Shown one piece after another: positions 8,668 to 18,100 of a stretch of 64,000 bases of DNA (the first letter of the stretch is position 1; each line of letters begins with the position of its first letter). This DNA is from Rhizobium sp. NZLR1 (GTDB lineage Bacteria; Pseudomonadota; Alphaproteobacteria; Rhizobiales; Rhizobiaceae), in contig NZ_CP071632.1 of NCBI RefSeq assembly GCF_017357385.1, positions 3,353,501-3,417,500 on the forward strand, read 5' to 3'. The position numbers and the translations under genes are program-made. The notes under the pieces were generated by a model. That model saw only the letters and a list, made by a program, of their open reading frames with translations, made no database searches and was not told the origin of the DNA.

Positions 8668-9408
8668 CTATCTCACCCAACCCGCCGCCAGCGCGCTCTC
8701 CCAGTCGCCACGGCCCCTTTCGGCGGCCAGTGCCGACATCGCCATATGGTCGTAGGCGACATTCCTGAACTGCCACGTCCATCCCGCCGCCGTCTTTTCC
8801 AGAATGGCATAGCCGGCCAGCGGATGGCCGGCTTCGATCTTGTGGTAATAGGGCCGGTCGTCGTCATAGGCGGGGCAGCCGACGCTGCCGGGATTAACGA
8901 TCAGGCGGCCGTCGGAGAGACGGACGGCACGGGGAAGGTGGCTGTGGCCGCAGAGGATCAGCGGCAGGTCTATGCCCTCGGCCAGCGCCTCGATCGCTTC
9001 GACCGGCTTCAGGAAGACGACGCCATCCGCCGAGACCGATTCCAACCAATAGAGATTATCGTCCTTCGGCGTCGCATGGCAGAGATACACCTCGCCGCGA
9101 TAGACGGTTTTGAACGGCAGGCTGCGAATCCAGTCGAGATGGGACGACGTCAATTGCCGATGGGCTGAAGCATCCGAGGCATGCATGGAGGCCGGATCCT
9201 GCTCGATCAGATAGCGATCGTGATTGCCGCGAACCGAGGTCAGGCCAAGCGGCATCAGCAAATCAGCGGTCCGACCGGCTTCCAGCGGCCCGCTGAAGAA
9301 ATCGCCGAGATTGACGATGTCCTCGATGCCCTCAGCGCGAATATCCGTAAGCACGGCTTCAAGCGCCAGATGGTTGCCGTGAATGTCGGCGATCGCGGCA
9401 AAACGCAT
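8668..9408 (-). CDS. Metallophosphoesterase of the YfcE/MJ0936 type
   Basis: The protein has 246 residues with the calcineurin-like motifs in order: ADIHGN at residues 7-12, LGDFFSGP near 35-42, RGNHDRY near 60, CGHSHLPR near 153-160 and NPGSVGCP near 172. These ligate a di-metal centre that hydrolyses phosphomono- or diesters. It starts two bases before the uraH stop codon region (9411), so it is the last gene of the purine operon. The link to purine breakdown is by position only. The substrate is unknown; small members of this family act on cyclic nucleotides or other phosphodiesters. Confidence 0.8.
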   Translation of the reverse strand: MRFAAIADIHGNHLALEAVLTDIRAEGIEDIVNLGDFFSGPLEAGRTADLLMPLGLTSVRGNHDRYLIEQDPASMHASDASAHRQLTSSHLDWIRSLPFKTVYRGEVYLCHATPKDDNLYWLESVSADGVVFLKPVEAIEALAEGIDLPLILCGHSHLPRAVRLSDGRLIVNPGSVGCPAYDDDRPYYHKIEAGHPLAGYAILEKTAAGWTWQFRNVAYDHMAMSALAAERGRGDWESALAAGWVR

Positions 9409-9410
9409 TT

Positions 9411-9767
9411 CTAACTCCCTCGATAGGTGGAATAGCCGTAGGGCGAAATCAGCAGTGGCACATGATAATGCGCCGTGACATCGGCAATGCCGAAGCGGAT
9501 CGGCACCAGATCGAGAAAGGACGGATGCGGCAGCGGCGTGCCGCTGGCCCTCAGATAATCGCCGGCGTGGAAGACCAGTTCATAGGTGCCGGCTCGGAAA
9601 TGTTCGCCAGCGAGGATGGGACCGCCGTCGACTCGGCCGTCGGCATTGGTCTCGACCGTCTTCAGATGCCTGCGGATCTCGCCGTCGAGCTGGAAAAGAT
9701 CGATCCTAAGGCGTTCGGCCGGCTTGCCGAGGGCGGTGTCGAGAACATGGGTGGTCAGTCCGGTCAT
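9411..9767 (-). CDS. uraH: 5-hydroxyisourate hydrolase
   Basis: The 118-residue transthyretin-like protein hydrolyses 5-hydroxyisourate, the product of PuuD, to OHCU. It begins [16 protein letters not shown], the family's conserved N-terminal strand with the active-site His, and ends with the signature tetrapeptide YRGS after [14 protein letters not shown]. The start at 9767 overlaps the allA stop by four bases (ATGA). A longer frame to 9935 only adds sequence inside allA. Lies in the operon puuE-uraD-hepT-like-allA-uraH-metallophosphoesterase. Confidence 0.93.
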   Translation of the reverse strand: MTGLTTHVLDTALGKPAERLRIDLFQLDGEIRRHLKTVETNADGRVDGGPILAGEHFRAGTYELVFHAGDYLRASGTPLPHPSFLDLVPIRFGIADVTAHYHVPLLISPYGYSTYRGS

Positions 9768-10264
9768 GGGGCTGGCTCTTTGATGATGTAGGGGGTTTCG
9801 AAGAAGAACTCTTCCAGATTGTTGCCCGGCCCGTCGCGGTCGACGACCAGGAAATCGGAGACTTGGCCAAGCGCCATCAGCGGATGATGCCAGACATTTT
9901 GGCGGTAGTTCACTCCCTGGTCCCCGCGCGCGCAAAACACTTGCGGTCTGCCCGGGCGTCCGCCCTCGTCCTCGGAGACGACGACGAGGAAGGGACGGCC
10001 GGAGACTGGCGAGAAGCTCTGGCTGCCGAAGGGATGGCGCTCCATCATGTCGATGTCATAGGGAAAGCTGCGCGGCTGGCCGCGAAAGAGATTGATGATG
10101 ACGCGTGCGCCTTCGCCCGTCGCTTGCGCCGCGGCCAGCGCATGGAAACGCTCCGTCGTGCCGCCATTGATGAGCCGCATCGCGGCCGGATCGGCTTCGA
10201 TCACCTCACCGAAGAGAGCGAAGGCGGAGTTGGTGAGAGGACGAATGTCGAGAAACCGAGACAT
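9764..10264 (-). CDS. allA: Ureidoglycolate lyase
   Basis: The protein has 166 residues. It cleaves ureidoglycolate to glyoxylate and urea, the last carbon-releasing step of allantoin breakdown. The family pattern is visible: FGEVIEADP near the N-terminus, [22 protein letters not shown] with the metal-binding region, and [10 protein letters not shown] with the cupin His residues. The ATG at 10264 follows the HepT-like gene by four bases. A longer frame to 10600 is only the antisense-shifted reading of that gene. The stop overlaps the uraH start. Confidence 0.92.
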   Translation of the reverse strand: MSRFLDIRPLTNSAFALFGEVIEADPAAMRLINGGTTERFHALAAAQATGEGARVIINLFRGQPRSFPYDIDMMERHPFGSQSFSPVSGRPFLVVVSEDEGGRPGRPQVFCARGDQGVNYRQNVWHHPLMALGQVSDFLVVDRDGPGNNLEEFFFETPYIIKEPAP

Positions 10265-10268
10265 CGCG

Positions 10269-10631
10269 TCACTCGCCTTGGGCATGCCAGTATCGGACGG
10301 CATCGATCTCCCGAAGCAGCTCCGGCAGCGTCCGATACGTCGCCTCCCAGATTTCGGAGGGATCGAGATCGAAGACGTCGTCGAGGATGCGATTACCGGT
10401 GCCGCAGATCCTGGTCCACGGCAGATTGGGATGCTCGGTGGCAAATTCCGGATGGGACACCAGCAGACGGGATGCCGCAGCACCGATGGTGAAGTGGCAA
10501 AAGGCAACGGCCTTGAAGGTAAGCTGGTCCTCGGCGAAAGCCGCCTCATCCATTCCGCCGATGAAGGACAACGCTTGGGATGCCGCCTTTTGCATGTCAT
10601 TGAGATAGTCGATAGCGCGCCTCTCCTTCAT
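10269..10631 (-). CDS. HepT-like (DUF86) protein lacking both catalytic residues
   Basis: The 120-residue helical protein has the HepT/DUF86 plan: [11 protein letters not shown] at the N-terminus, TIGAAASRL in place of the usual IGEAA-x-RL, and HPNLPW before the C-terminal helix. HepT toxins are HEPN RNases with R-x4-H in a stretch like RNRLVHGYFDID. Here the matching stretch is [12 protein letters not shown], so the motif Arg is G79 and the His is D84. There is no MntA nucleotidyltransferase partner beside it. It sits tightly inside the urate operon (ATGA overlap with uraD at 10628-10631), so it is more likely a repurposed scaffold or regulator than an active toxin. Confidence 0.75.
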   Translation of the reverse strand: MKERRAIDYLNDMQKAASQALSFIGGMDEAAFAEDQLTFKAVAFCHFTIGAAASRLLVSHPEFATEHPNLPWTRICGTGNRILDDVFDLDPSEIWEATYRTLPELLREIDAVRYWHAQGE

Positions 10632-11128
10632 TCAGCCTCCGGCAACATCGATGTCAGACGCAGCAGCGCGATCTTTTCGACCTGTGCCGTCGCGGTCGAG
10701 AACTCCTCGTCCCGGCCGTTGCCGATCCTTGTTTCGAAAGCTTCCAGGATATCCTCCTTGCCGAGCCCCTTGACGGCGATGATGAAGGGAAAGCCATATT
10801 TTTCGACATAGGCCGAATTGAGTTCTGTGAAGCGGGCGTGCTCGGCAGGGCTCAGGCGGTCGAGACCGGCGCCGGACTGCTCCTTGCGGCTGTCTTCGGT
10901 AAGTTCACCCGATATGGCGAGGCGCCCGGCAAGGTCGGGGTGGGCGCTGAGCACCCCGAGACGCTCCTGTCGGCTTGCCGCGCGGAAGACGGCGGCAAGC
11001 GCCGCATGTACGCCGGCCGCCGTCAGAGGCTCGTTCACGCTGCCGGCGTCATAGGCGCGCTCGGCGATGAAAGGCGAATGTTCGAAGACGCCGCCGAAGC
11101 GGGAAACGAAATCCTCGCGCGACAGCAT
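10628..11128 (-). CDS. uraD: OHCU decarboxylase
   Basis: The 166-residue helical enzyme decarboxylates 2-oxo-4-hydroxy-4-carboxy-5-ureidoimidazoline to S-allantoin. The catalytic His lies in AHPDLAGRLA (about residues 62-71), followed by the conserved EQSGAGLDRLS and by KYGFPFIIAVKG. The start codon shares one base with the puuE stop (TGATG), and the 3' end overlaps the HepT-like gene by four bases, so translation along this operon is coupled. Confidence 0.93.
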   Translation of the reverse strand: MLSREDFVSRFGGVFEHSPFIAERAYDAGSVNEPLTAAGVHAALAAVFRAASRQERLGVLSAHPDLAGRLAISGELTEDSRKEQSGAGLDRLSPAEHARFTELNSAYVEKYGFPFIIAVKGLGKEDILEAFETRIGNGRDEEFSTATAQVEKIALLRLTSMLPEAE

Positions 11129-12051
11129 CAGATCGCGTCCGGCTGATGGTGCTTGTGCCAGTGCTCGGCAATCTCGATGCGGCGCGGAATCCAGACCTTG
11201 TCATGCTTCAGCACATATTCGATGAAGCGCTTCAGCGCCGCCGCCCGGCCCGGGCGCCCGACGAGGCGGCAATGCAGGCCGACCGACATCATCTTCGGGC
11301 TGCCCGCCTTGCCTTCCTCATAGAGCGTATCGAAGGCATCCTTTAGATAGGTGAAGAACTGATCGCCGGTATTGAAGCCCTGCGGTGTGGCAAAGCGCAT
11401 GTCGTTGGTTTCGAGCGTATAGGGGATGATCAGGAAGGGTTTCCCATCGACGCCCTTCACCCAGTAAGGCAGATCGTCGGCATAGGAATCGGAGGAATAG
11501 AGGAAGCCGCCCTCCTCCTGCACCAGCCGAAGCGTCTTGTCGGAAGGCTTGCCCTGATACATGCCGTATGGCCGCTCGCCGGTAAGCTCGGCGTGCAGGC
11601 GCACCGCTTCGAGGATGTGCTTGCGCTCCAGATCTTCCGGAAAATCCTTGTATTCCAGCCAGCGGTAACCGTGGCTGGCGATCTCCCAGCCGGCATCCTT
11701 CATCGCAGCGACCGCTTCAGGATTGCGCGCCATCGCTAGCGTTACGCCGTAGACGGTCGCCTGCACCTTGAGATCGGTGAACATCCGCCAGAGCCGCCAG
11801 AAGCCCGCGCGCGAACCGTATTCGTAGATCGATTCCATGTTGAGATTGCGCTGTCCGGGCCAGGCGGCCGCGCCAACGATCTCCGACAGCAGATTTTCAG
11901 AAGCCGGATCGCCGTCGAGGATCGAGCTTTCGCCGCCCTCCTCATAATTGATGACGAACTGCACGGCGACGCGCGCCTCGCCCGGCCACTTCGGATCGGG
12001 CGTCTGTCGCCCGTAGCCGACGAGATTGCGCGGATAAGTCTCGGATACCAT
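11128..12051 (-). CDS. puuE: Allantoinase of the polysaccharide-deacetylase fold
   Basis: The 307-residue enzyme opens the allantoin ring to allantoate. It has the PuuE N-terminus YPRNLVGYGRQTPDPKWPG, the stretch VQFVINYEEGGE, the segment EIASHGYRWLEYKDF with the His of the deacetylase-type active site, and GRPGRAAALKRFIEY near the end. The start at 12051 follows AAGGTGAT by six bases; an in-frame ATG at 12087 lacks this. It is the first gene of the operon, so its promoter should lie in the 115 bases before 12167. Allantoate-to-ureidoglycolate enzymes are not in the window. Confidence 0.92.
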   Translation of the reverse strand: MVSETYPRNLVGYGRQTPDPKWPGEARVAVQFVINYEEGGESSILDGDPASENLLSEIVGAAAWPGQRNLNMESIYEYGSRAGFWRLWRMFTDLKVQATVYGVTLAMARNPEAVAAMKDAGWEIASHGYRWLEYKDFPEDLERKHILEAVRLHAELTGERPYGMYQGKPSDKTLRLVQEEGGFLYSSDSYADDLPYWVKGVDGKPFLIIPYTLETNDMRFATPQGFNTGDQFFTYLKDAFDTLYEEGKAGSPKMMSVGLHCRLVGRPGRAAALKRFIEYVLKHDKVWIPRRIEIAEHWHKHHQPDAI

Positions 12052-12166
12052 CAAATCACCTTCTGAAAAGACGGCGAACGGTAGCATCCGCAGCCGGAAT
12101 GTCGAGAAGGAAACTGCTCAATCCGATTTTGCCTTTGCAGTACAATGGCTTAGCCCATCGGCACGC

Positions 12167-12874
12167 TCAGGCGATCTTGCGCGCGCTGACCTTGCCCATC
12201 GGGTGCAGCGAATGAACGCGGAAGGGACCGCCCGTGCCCTCCTCGATCATCAGCGCCACGTTTGAAACCGTCACCGGGTCACTGAGGGCAGGCGCGAAAA
12301 TCGTCCGCAGGGCCGGCTCGATGCGCGCCATGTCGATCGCGTTGACGGGTCCTGTCACCGGCATATGAAAGCGGAACTCTTCCATCACATAAGGATTGCC
12401 CCAGCGATGCAGGTTTGAAAACTGCGCTGCCGACAGCCCGTCCGGATCGCTGCGCTCGATCTCGGCTTCGCTGAGCGGCGCGCGGAAACGATCGAATTCC
12501 TGGACGATCGCCGAAGCGAGATACTGGATCCGCTCGCAGGGGGCGCTCGGCAGCAAGCTGTAGAAATTGCCGAGCCGTGCGACTTCGATGCGCGGAATCT
12601 GGAAGGGGACGAAGGTCCCGGAAAAACGCATCAGATCGCGCAGGAGTTGCGCTTCGGACATATTGTGACCCAGGTGAAACGGCGCCTTCAGAACGCCGTG
12701 AAAACCATAGCGCCGCGGCACGGCGGTATGGAAGGCGATCTCGTGAATGCCAAGGCCACGAACTGCCGGCGGCTCCACCATATCGCCCGAAAACACGTTT
12801 CGGCCAAGCCAACTGGCAGCCACAAGCGACAGCGGGTCGCTCGCCGGAGGCGTGAAGCAAATGGCATAGCGCAT
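12167..12874 (-). CDS. DUF1045 family protein, probable 2H phosphoesterase
   Basis: The protein has 235 residues. Two His-centred motifs typical of 2H phosphoesterases are present: RYGFHGVLKAPF (about residues 55-66) and FRFHMPVTGPV (about 165-175). The family is often called a phosphonate-metabolism protein because many members lie in phn operons, where a cyclic phosphate could be the substrate. No phn genes are in this window. The start at 12874 follows GGAGGAAATTGC, a strong ribosome site. The gene is set apart from puuE by 115 bases, and a 17-bp palindrome lies 108 bases upstream. Confidence 0.75.
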   Translation of the reverse strand: MRYAICFTPPASDPLSLVAASWLGRNVFSGDMVEPPAVRGLGIHEIAFHTAVPRRYGFHGVLKAPFHLGHNMSEAQLLRDLMRFSGTFVPFQIPRIEVARLGNFYSLLPSAPCERIQYLASAIVQEFDRFRAPLSEAEIERSDPDGLSAAQFSNLHRWGNPYVMEEFRFHMPVTGPVNAIDMARIEPALRTIFAPALSDPVTVSNVALMIEEGTGGPFRVHSLHPMGKVSARKIA

Positions 12875-12981
12875 GCAATTTCCTCCATCAAGGAACTGAG
12901 CGCCGATCAAATCCGGCGCTGTCGATGCGCAAGCAGATAGGTGATTTGCATGACAGAATAACGAAACGAAGCGGCGTCGAA

Positions 12982-12998
12982 TTCACGTTTAACGTGAA
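12982..12998. promoter_or_regulatory. 17-bp perfect palindrome upstream of the DUF1045 gene
   Basis: TTCACGTT-T-AACGTGAA is a perfect inverted repeat around one base. It spans the stop codon of the FAD oxidoreductase gene and lies 108 bases upstream of the DUF1045 start. Its shape is that of a dimeric regulator site. The regulator is unknown. Confidence 0.4.
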
Positions 12999-14167
12999 GC
13001 TGCCGCGATATGGCTTGAAATTGCGAAGCTTTCCGGCAGCAAAAATCCGCAATCCGTATCGCCTGCGATACATATCGCCGCTTCCGCCAGCCGGTGGGCC
13101 AGGCCGAAGCTGACCTTGAAGCCGCCGGTCAGCGCGATCAGGCGCGGATGATCGGGGTGGCGGCCGATCATCGGGTCACGGTCGATCGCCTTCGGGCGAA
13201 GCCCCGCCCAGCGCTCGACGATAGGGGCGTCGCGCAGCGCCGGCACGATCTCCCGCGCCGCGGCGATCAGCGTATCGAGCTGAGCGTCGGTCGATGTGGA
13301 ATCGTCGAAGCGGTTTTCGCTGGTGCTGCCGATCGCCACATGCCCGCCCTCGTGCGCGACGACATAGAGCCCGTCGAGGAAGATCGTCGGCAGCGCCGGG
13401 TCGAGATCGGCTTTCAACAGCGCCGCCTGCCCCTTGACCGGTTGACCGAGCGGTCGCTTCAGCCCGGCGGTCAGCGCCTGCAGCAACGGAAAAGACTGGT
13501 GACCGGCGGCCAGGATGCAGTCGCTGAAAGTGATGGTTTCGCTCCCTATGTCGGCCGTGCCGCAGTCGGGATCGACACCGGTCACCGCCGCGTGTTCCAT
13601 GATCCGCACATGTTTTGCCTGTCGCAAGAAGGCAATGAGCCCCGCAGTCAGTGAGCGGGGCGCAACGCGGGCGGCGAGCGTATCATGCACGAAACCGCTC
13701 TCGCCGGCGGATGCCTCGATCCAGCCGTCGACCGGCGGGCTGTCGAGCACGTGCCAATGGAAGCGGCGCTCGCCTGCGCACCAGTGGCGCTCGGCATCCT
13801 CGGAGTGAGCGCGCGCTATCTTGTTGAGATGCGGCTTCGGCAGCGGGATCAGCCGCCCGGAACGGCGGTAACCGGCCGAAAGCCCGGTTTCGGCTTCCAG
13901 CATGGCGATCTCGGCTTCGAGCGAGACCAGCGCATCGAACTGGAACTGCTTTTTCTCAGACCACCGATCCGGCATATGCGGCATCAGCGCGCCGAGCAGG
14001 CCGCCGCTCGCACCTCCACCCAATTTGCCGGCGTCGACGATAAGGGTAGCGATGCCACGGCGCTCGGCATGGACGGCCGCCCAGAGACCCATGATGCCGC
14101 CGCCGACGATCAGCAATTCGCAGGACGATTGACCTGAGACCGGCTGAGGATTATCGGCTTTTTCCAT
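12989..14167 (-). CDS. FAD-dependent oxidoreductase (DAO fold), possible MnmC1-like half
   Basis: The 392-residue protein has the dinucleotide-binding motif GGGIMGLWAAVHAERRG (about residues 22-38), the DAO-type GGASGGLLGALMPH, and a C-terminal GGFKVSFGLAHRLAE that closes over the flavin. It resembles glycine oxidase-like enzymes and the oxidoreductase domain of MnmC, which turns cmnm5U34 into nm5U34 in tRNA. That reading is supported by the neighbour: the divergent gene encodes the other half of MnmC. The two genes share the tetramer CATG for their start codons. Other amine substrates remain possible. Confidence 0.7.
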   Translation of the reverse strand: MEKADNPQPVSGQSSCELLIVGGGIMGLWAAVHAERRGIATLIVDAGKLGGGASGGLLGALMPHMPDRWSEKKQFQFDALVSLEAEIAMLEAETGLSAGYRRSGRLIPLPKPHLNKIARAHSEDAERHWCAGERRFHWHVLDSPPVDGWIEASAGESGFVHDTLAARVAPRSLTAGLIAFLRQAKHVRIMEHAAVTGVDPDCGTADIGSETITFSDCILAAGHQSFPLLQALTAGLKRPLGQPVKGQAALLKADLDPALPTIFLDGLYVVAHEGGHVAIGSTSENRFDDSTSTDAQLDTLIAAAREIVPALRDAPIVERWAGLRPKAIDRDPMIGRHPDHPRLIALTGGFKVSFGLAHRLAEAAICIAGDTDCGFLLPESFAISSHIAAASR

Positions 14168-14894
14168 GACAGACGTGAACCCCGATCAGATTGGCGCGGG
14201 CGCGCCGCAGCCGCTCGAATGGCGCGACGGCGATATGCCCTATTCCCTCGCCTTTGGCGACCATTTTTATTGCCAGACCGATGGGCGGCTGGAATGCGGC
14301 CATGTCTTTCTCGCCGGCAACGGCCTGCCGGAGCGTTGGAACGGGCGGCAGGAATTCGTGATCGGCGAACTCGGCTTCGGCACCGGCCTGAACTTCGCCG
14401 AGACCTGGCGGCGATGGAAGCTGTACAGCGTGCCCGGCCAGCAGCTGCATTTCATCTCCTTCGAGCTCCACCCGATGCGCGGCGAAGAAATCAGCCGTGC
14501 GCTCTCCCACTGGCCGGAGATCGATGCCGAACGCGAGGCGCTGACGGCGGCCTGGCCGCCAACGCCTGCCGATACCGTCTCGCTCGACCTCGACGACCAG
14601 ATGAGGCTCAGCGTCGTCTGCGGCGCAGCACTCGACGGCGTCGCAGCCGCAAAGCCCGGCTTCGACGCCTGGTATCTCGACGGCTTCGCCCCTTCGCGCA
14701 ACGGCGATATGTGGTCGGAAGAACTGATGCGCCGCGTCAACGAAAAGACCGCGCCCGGCGGCACTTTCGCCACCTATGCCGCGGCCGGTTTCGTACGCCG
14801 CAACCTCATCGCGGCGGGCTTTACCGTCGAGCGCCGCCAGGGCTTCGCCGGCAAACGCGAAATGCTCTGCGGCATCAAGGCGCCCGACAGGTAA
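14166..14894 (+). CDS. mnmD: tRNA (5-methylaminomethyl-2-thiouridine34) methyltransferase MnmD
   Basis: The 242-residue class I methyltransferase has the SAM motif ELGFGTGLNFAETWR (about residues 72-86) and the highly conserved WYLDGFAPSRNGDMW (about 174-188) of the MnmC methyltransferase domain, so it should methylate nm5s2U34 of tRNA. E. coli has this fused to an FAD domain; here it stands alone as in MnmD. The N-terminal WRDGDMPYSLAFGD is also family-typical, which supports the ATG at 14166. This start lies within the start codon of the opposite FAD gene, so there is no leader between them. Confidence 0.9.
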   Translation: MTDVNPDQIGAGAPQPLEWRDGDMPYSLAFGDHFYCQTDGRLECGHVFLAGNGLPERWNGRQEFVIGELGFGTGLNFAETWRRWKLYSVPGQQLHFISFELHPMRGEEISRALSHWPEIDAEREALTAAWPPTPADTVSLDLDDQMRLSVVCGAALDGVAAAKPGFDAWYLDGFAPSRNGDMWSEELMRRVNEKTAPGGTFATYAAAGFVRRNLIAAGFTVERRQGFAGKREMLCGIKAPDR

Positions 14895-14902
14895 CGTTTG
14901 CT

Positions 14903-15162
14903 GCTTCCAGTCCACTGTTGCTAACGATTATATGGCAAGGACAATCCGCAGCGGGCGGTAAGCTTTATTCATGAACTGATGGAACGATGTGAACGTCTGG
15001 CGGAAACGCCGAACGGTTTTTCACTGGTCCCGCGCTATGAACACGGCGTCCGCCGCCCTACGGGAATTATCTGATCTTTGATCGGGCGGCAAGGATCGCA
15101 TCCAGGTCCTGCATATCTTGAACGGAGTTCAGGATTTCGAGAGCATCCTGTTTTCCGACTGA
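14903..15162 (+). pseudogene. parE-type toxin remnant with several frameshifts
   Basis: No long frame exists, but the plus strand reads as a broken ParE toxin across three frames. They are VANDYMAR (to 14940), then DNPQRAVSFIHELMERCE and RLAETPNGFSLVPRYEHGVRR (to about 15063), then NYLIFDRA, and finally RIQVLHILNGVQDFESILFS ending at a TGA at 15160-15162. The order and the C-terminal 'RI-VLHILNG-(R/Q)D' strand are those of RelE/ParE toxins. At least three one-base shifts (near 14940, 15065 and 15088) have killed it, and no antitoxin gene remains upstream. It fills the gap between mnmD and the histidine kinase. Confidence 0.6.
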
Positions 15163-15164
15163 GA

Positions 15165-18100
15165 TCAGTAGCTGGTGCGCCCCGGCTGCTGCTCGTCCTT
15201 GAGGAGCCATTGCCGAATCTTCTCTTCCAACAATTCGGGGCTGATCGGTTTCGACATATAGTCGTCCATGCCGGCGTCGAGACAGAGGTCGCGGTCGCTT
15301 TCGAGCGCATGGGCGGTGACACCGATGATCGGCACGCGATGCCCCTGCCCTTTTTCGCGCGCGCGGATCGTCCGGGTCGCCTCATGGCCGTTCATGACGG
15401 GCATCGAGACGTCCATCATGATGATGCGCGGCGTGTGTCGCTCCCAGGCGGCAACCGCCTGCTCGCCATTGTCGACGACGAGGAAGGAGAGGCCCGTTCC
15501 TTGCAGGATCTGGGTGAAGACGATCTGGTTGACCTCGTTGTCCTCGGCGACGAGCACATCGACGAATTCAGGCGCCCGCTGCTGCGGCATCGGCTCAGGC
15601 GGCGGTGCCGGCACCACCGCCTGCGCCTGCAGCCGGGCGATCTCGGCTTCTGAAACCTGCTTCACGCGGCCGGCGCGGACGACCTCGACGACGGTATTGC
15701 GCAGCACGTTGGCGCGCGCCGGCTTCATCAGATGCGCATGACCGTTCAGTGCCGCGAATTCCTTTTCTGTGCCTGAAATATCCATCGACGTCAGAAAGAT
15801 GATCGGAAGCTCGACGAAGCGGGGATCGGCGCGCAGCCGGCGCGCGACATCGGCGCCGTTCATATCGGGCATGTGATAATCAAGCACGACGGCATCGACG
15901 GTAATGCCGAGATCCGCCGCCGCCTCCAGGATCGCAAGACCGGTGCCCCCGCCCTCGGCGGCCACGCCGTCAAAGCCCCAGAGCGAAAGCTGCTCGGTGA
16001 GGATGCGCCGGTTCACATCATTGTCGTCGACCACGAGGACGCGCGCGCCCTGCACATTGATTGGCAGCGGTTTCGGCTCGAGGCGGGCTGCAGCCACCGC
16101 AAAGGGGAGATTGACGGTGAAGACCGAGCCCTTGCCCCATTCGCTCTCGACATTGAGATACCCGCCGAAGAGATCGACAAGGCCGGCGGTGATCGCAAGC
16201 CCGAGACCCGTTCCCTCATGCCGCCGGGTCGAGGAGGCGTCGACCTGCGAGAACTTGTCGAAGACCGATTCGAGCTTTTCGCGCGGGATGCCGATACCGG
16301 TATCCTCGATGCGGACGCTCGCCAGGATCTCGCCGCCGGCAACCGTCTGGAAGCCGACATCGACGAAGACGTGGCCGCGCTCGGTGAATTTGACGGCATT
16401 GCCGACGAGATTGGTGACGATCTGGCGAAAACGCCCGGCATCGCCGATCACCGCGGCGGGCAGATCCGGTGCGGCCCGCACCAGGAGCTCGATGTTCTTC
16501 TCGGCAGCATGCGAGGATAGGAGTGTCGCCACGTCCTCCACCGCTTCGGTGATGTCGAAGGCGGCTTTGCGCAGTTTCATCTGCCCCGCATCGATCTTCG
16601 AGAAGTCGAGGATGTCGTTGATGATCGTCAACAGCGCATTGCCCGACTTGACGATGATGTCGATGAAGGTTTTCTGGCGCGTGTCGAGATTGGTCTTGGC
16701 AAGCAGTTCCGCCATGCCGAGCACACCGTTCATCGGCGTGCGGATCTCGTGGCTCATATTGGCGAGGAATTCGGATTTGGCCCGGTCGGCGGCTTCGGCG
16801 CGCGACAAGAGCTGGCGCAGGTCCTCCTCGCGGCTCTTGAGCTCGGTGACGTCGGTGAAAAGCGCCACCCAATGCTGCCCCTCGCTGACCGTCGCCTCCA
16901 TGTTCACCCAGCGTTCGCCTGCTACATGGAAGACCGTGGAGATCGGTTGCTTCGATGCGATGTTGGCGCGCCAACCCTGCAGGATCTCGGCGGCTGCATC
17001 ATGGAAATCGCCGCGCGCCGCGCAGAAATCGAAGAGCCCGATCCAGCCCTCGCCTGGCTCGATATGGGAAGCTGGAATGCGCAGTATCTCTGAAAGCGAC
17101 TCGTTGGACAGCTTGATGATGCCATCCTGGACGATGGCGAGCCCTTGCGACATGGCATGCGTCGCATCGCGCATCATCTCGCCGAGCCGCTCCAGCGCGG
17201 CGCGGGCCTCGTGGATTTCCTTCTCCCGCTCGCGAACAGCCGTGATGTCGGCATAGGAGAGCAAGATACGGTCGTTGGAAATACGGCGACTGTCGAAGAT
17301 GACGGATTTACCGCCTGCCCAATCGAGCTCGATCGGCTCGGGCGCATCGGTCTCGAACAGGTGCTTGCGGAAAGCGTAGATCTCATCCGGCGTCTGCGTG
17401 CCGTCGTAGCGGCCGAGCTCGGAATTGCGGCGGATGACGTCGATGAAGGGGCGGCCGTCGAAGGGATCGTCGGGTGGCAGATCCCAAATGCTGTAGAATT
17501 CGTCGTTGACGTAGAGAATCCGATGGTCGTTGTCGAGGATCAGCACGCCGACCGGCAGCGAGCGAAGGATGCTTTCGATATCCCGATGCAGCACCTCTTC
17601 CTGCTTCTTCGCCTCGATCAGTGCCGTCTCCCGCTCCTTGAGCGGCGAGATATCGGAAAAGGAGCCGACGACATAGGTGCGCCCATCCGGCGTCACGACG
17701 CGGTTGACCCGCGAGATGAGCGGATGAATGCGGCCATCCTTGCTCGGCATCTGGCTTTCGATCTCTTTCGACAGGCCGTCTTCCAACGCCAGGCGGTTTT
17801 CCTGGTAGATCGCCTCGCCGTCCTCTGGTCCGAACATTTCGTGCTCGGTCATCCCCAGCACCTGCGAGCGGTCATAGCCACCGAAGGTCTCGTAATACTG
17901 ATTGGCATAGACGAGGCGGTGCCTATCGTCGCGTACGAAAACCGCGACCGGCAGGTCCTCCATGATGATGCGCAACAGATCGCGTTCGTTGACGCTTTCG
18001 TGCCAGCCCGTATCGCCGGGAGCAGCCGGCTTTGCGCTGTTGCGATAGGCGGCGTTGACGATCAGGGGTCGCCCATCCCCGGCAAAGATGCCGATCGGAT

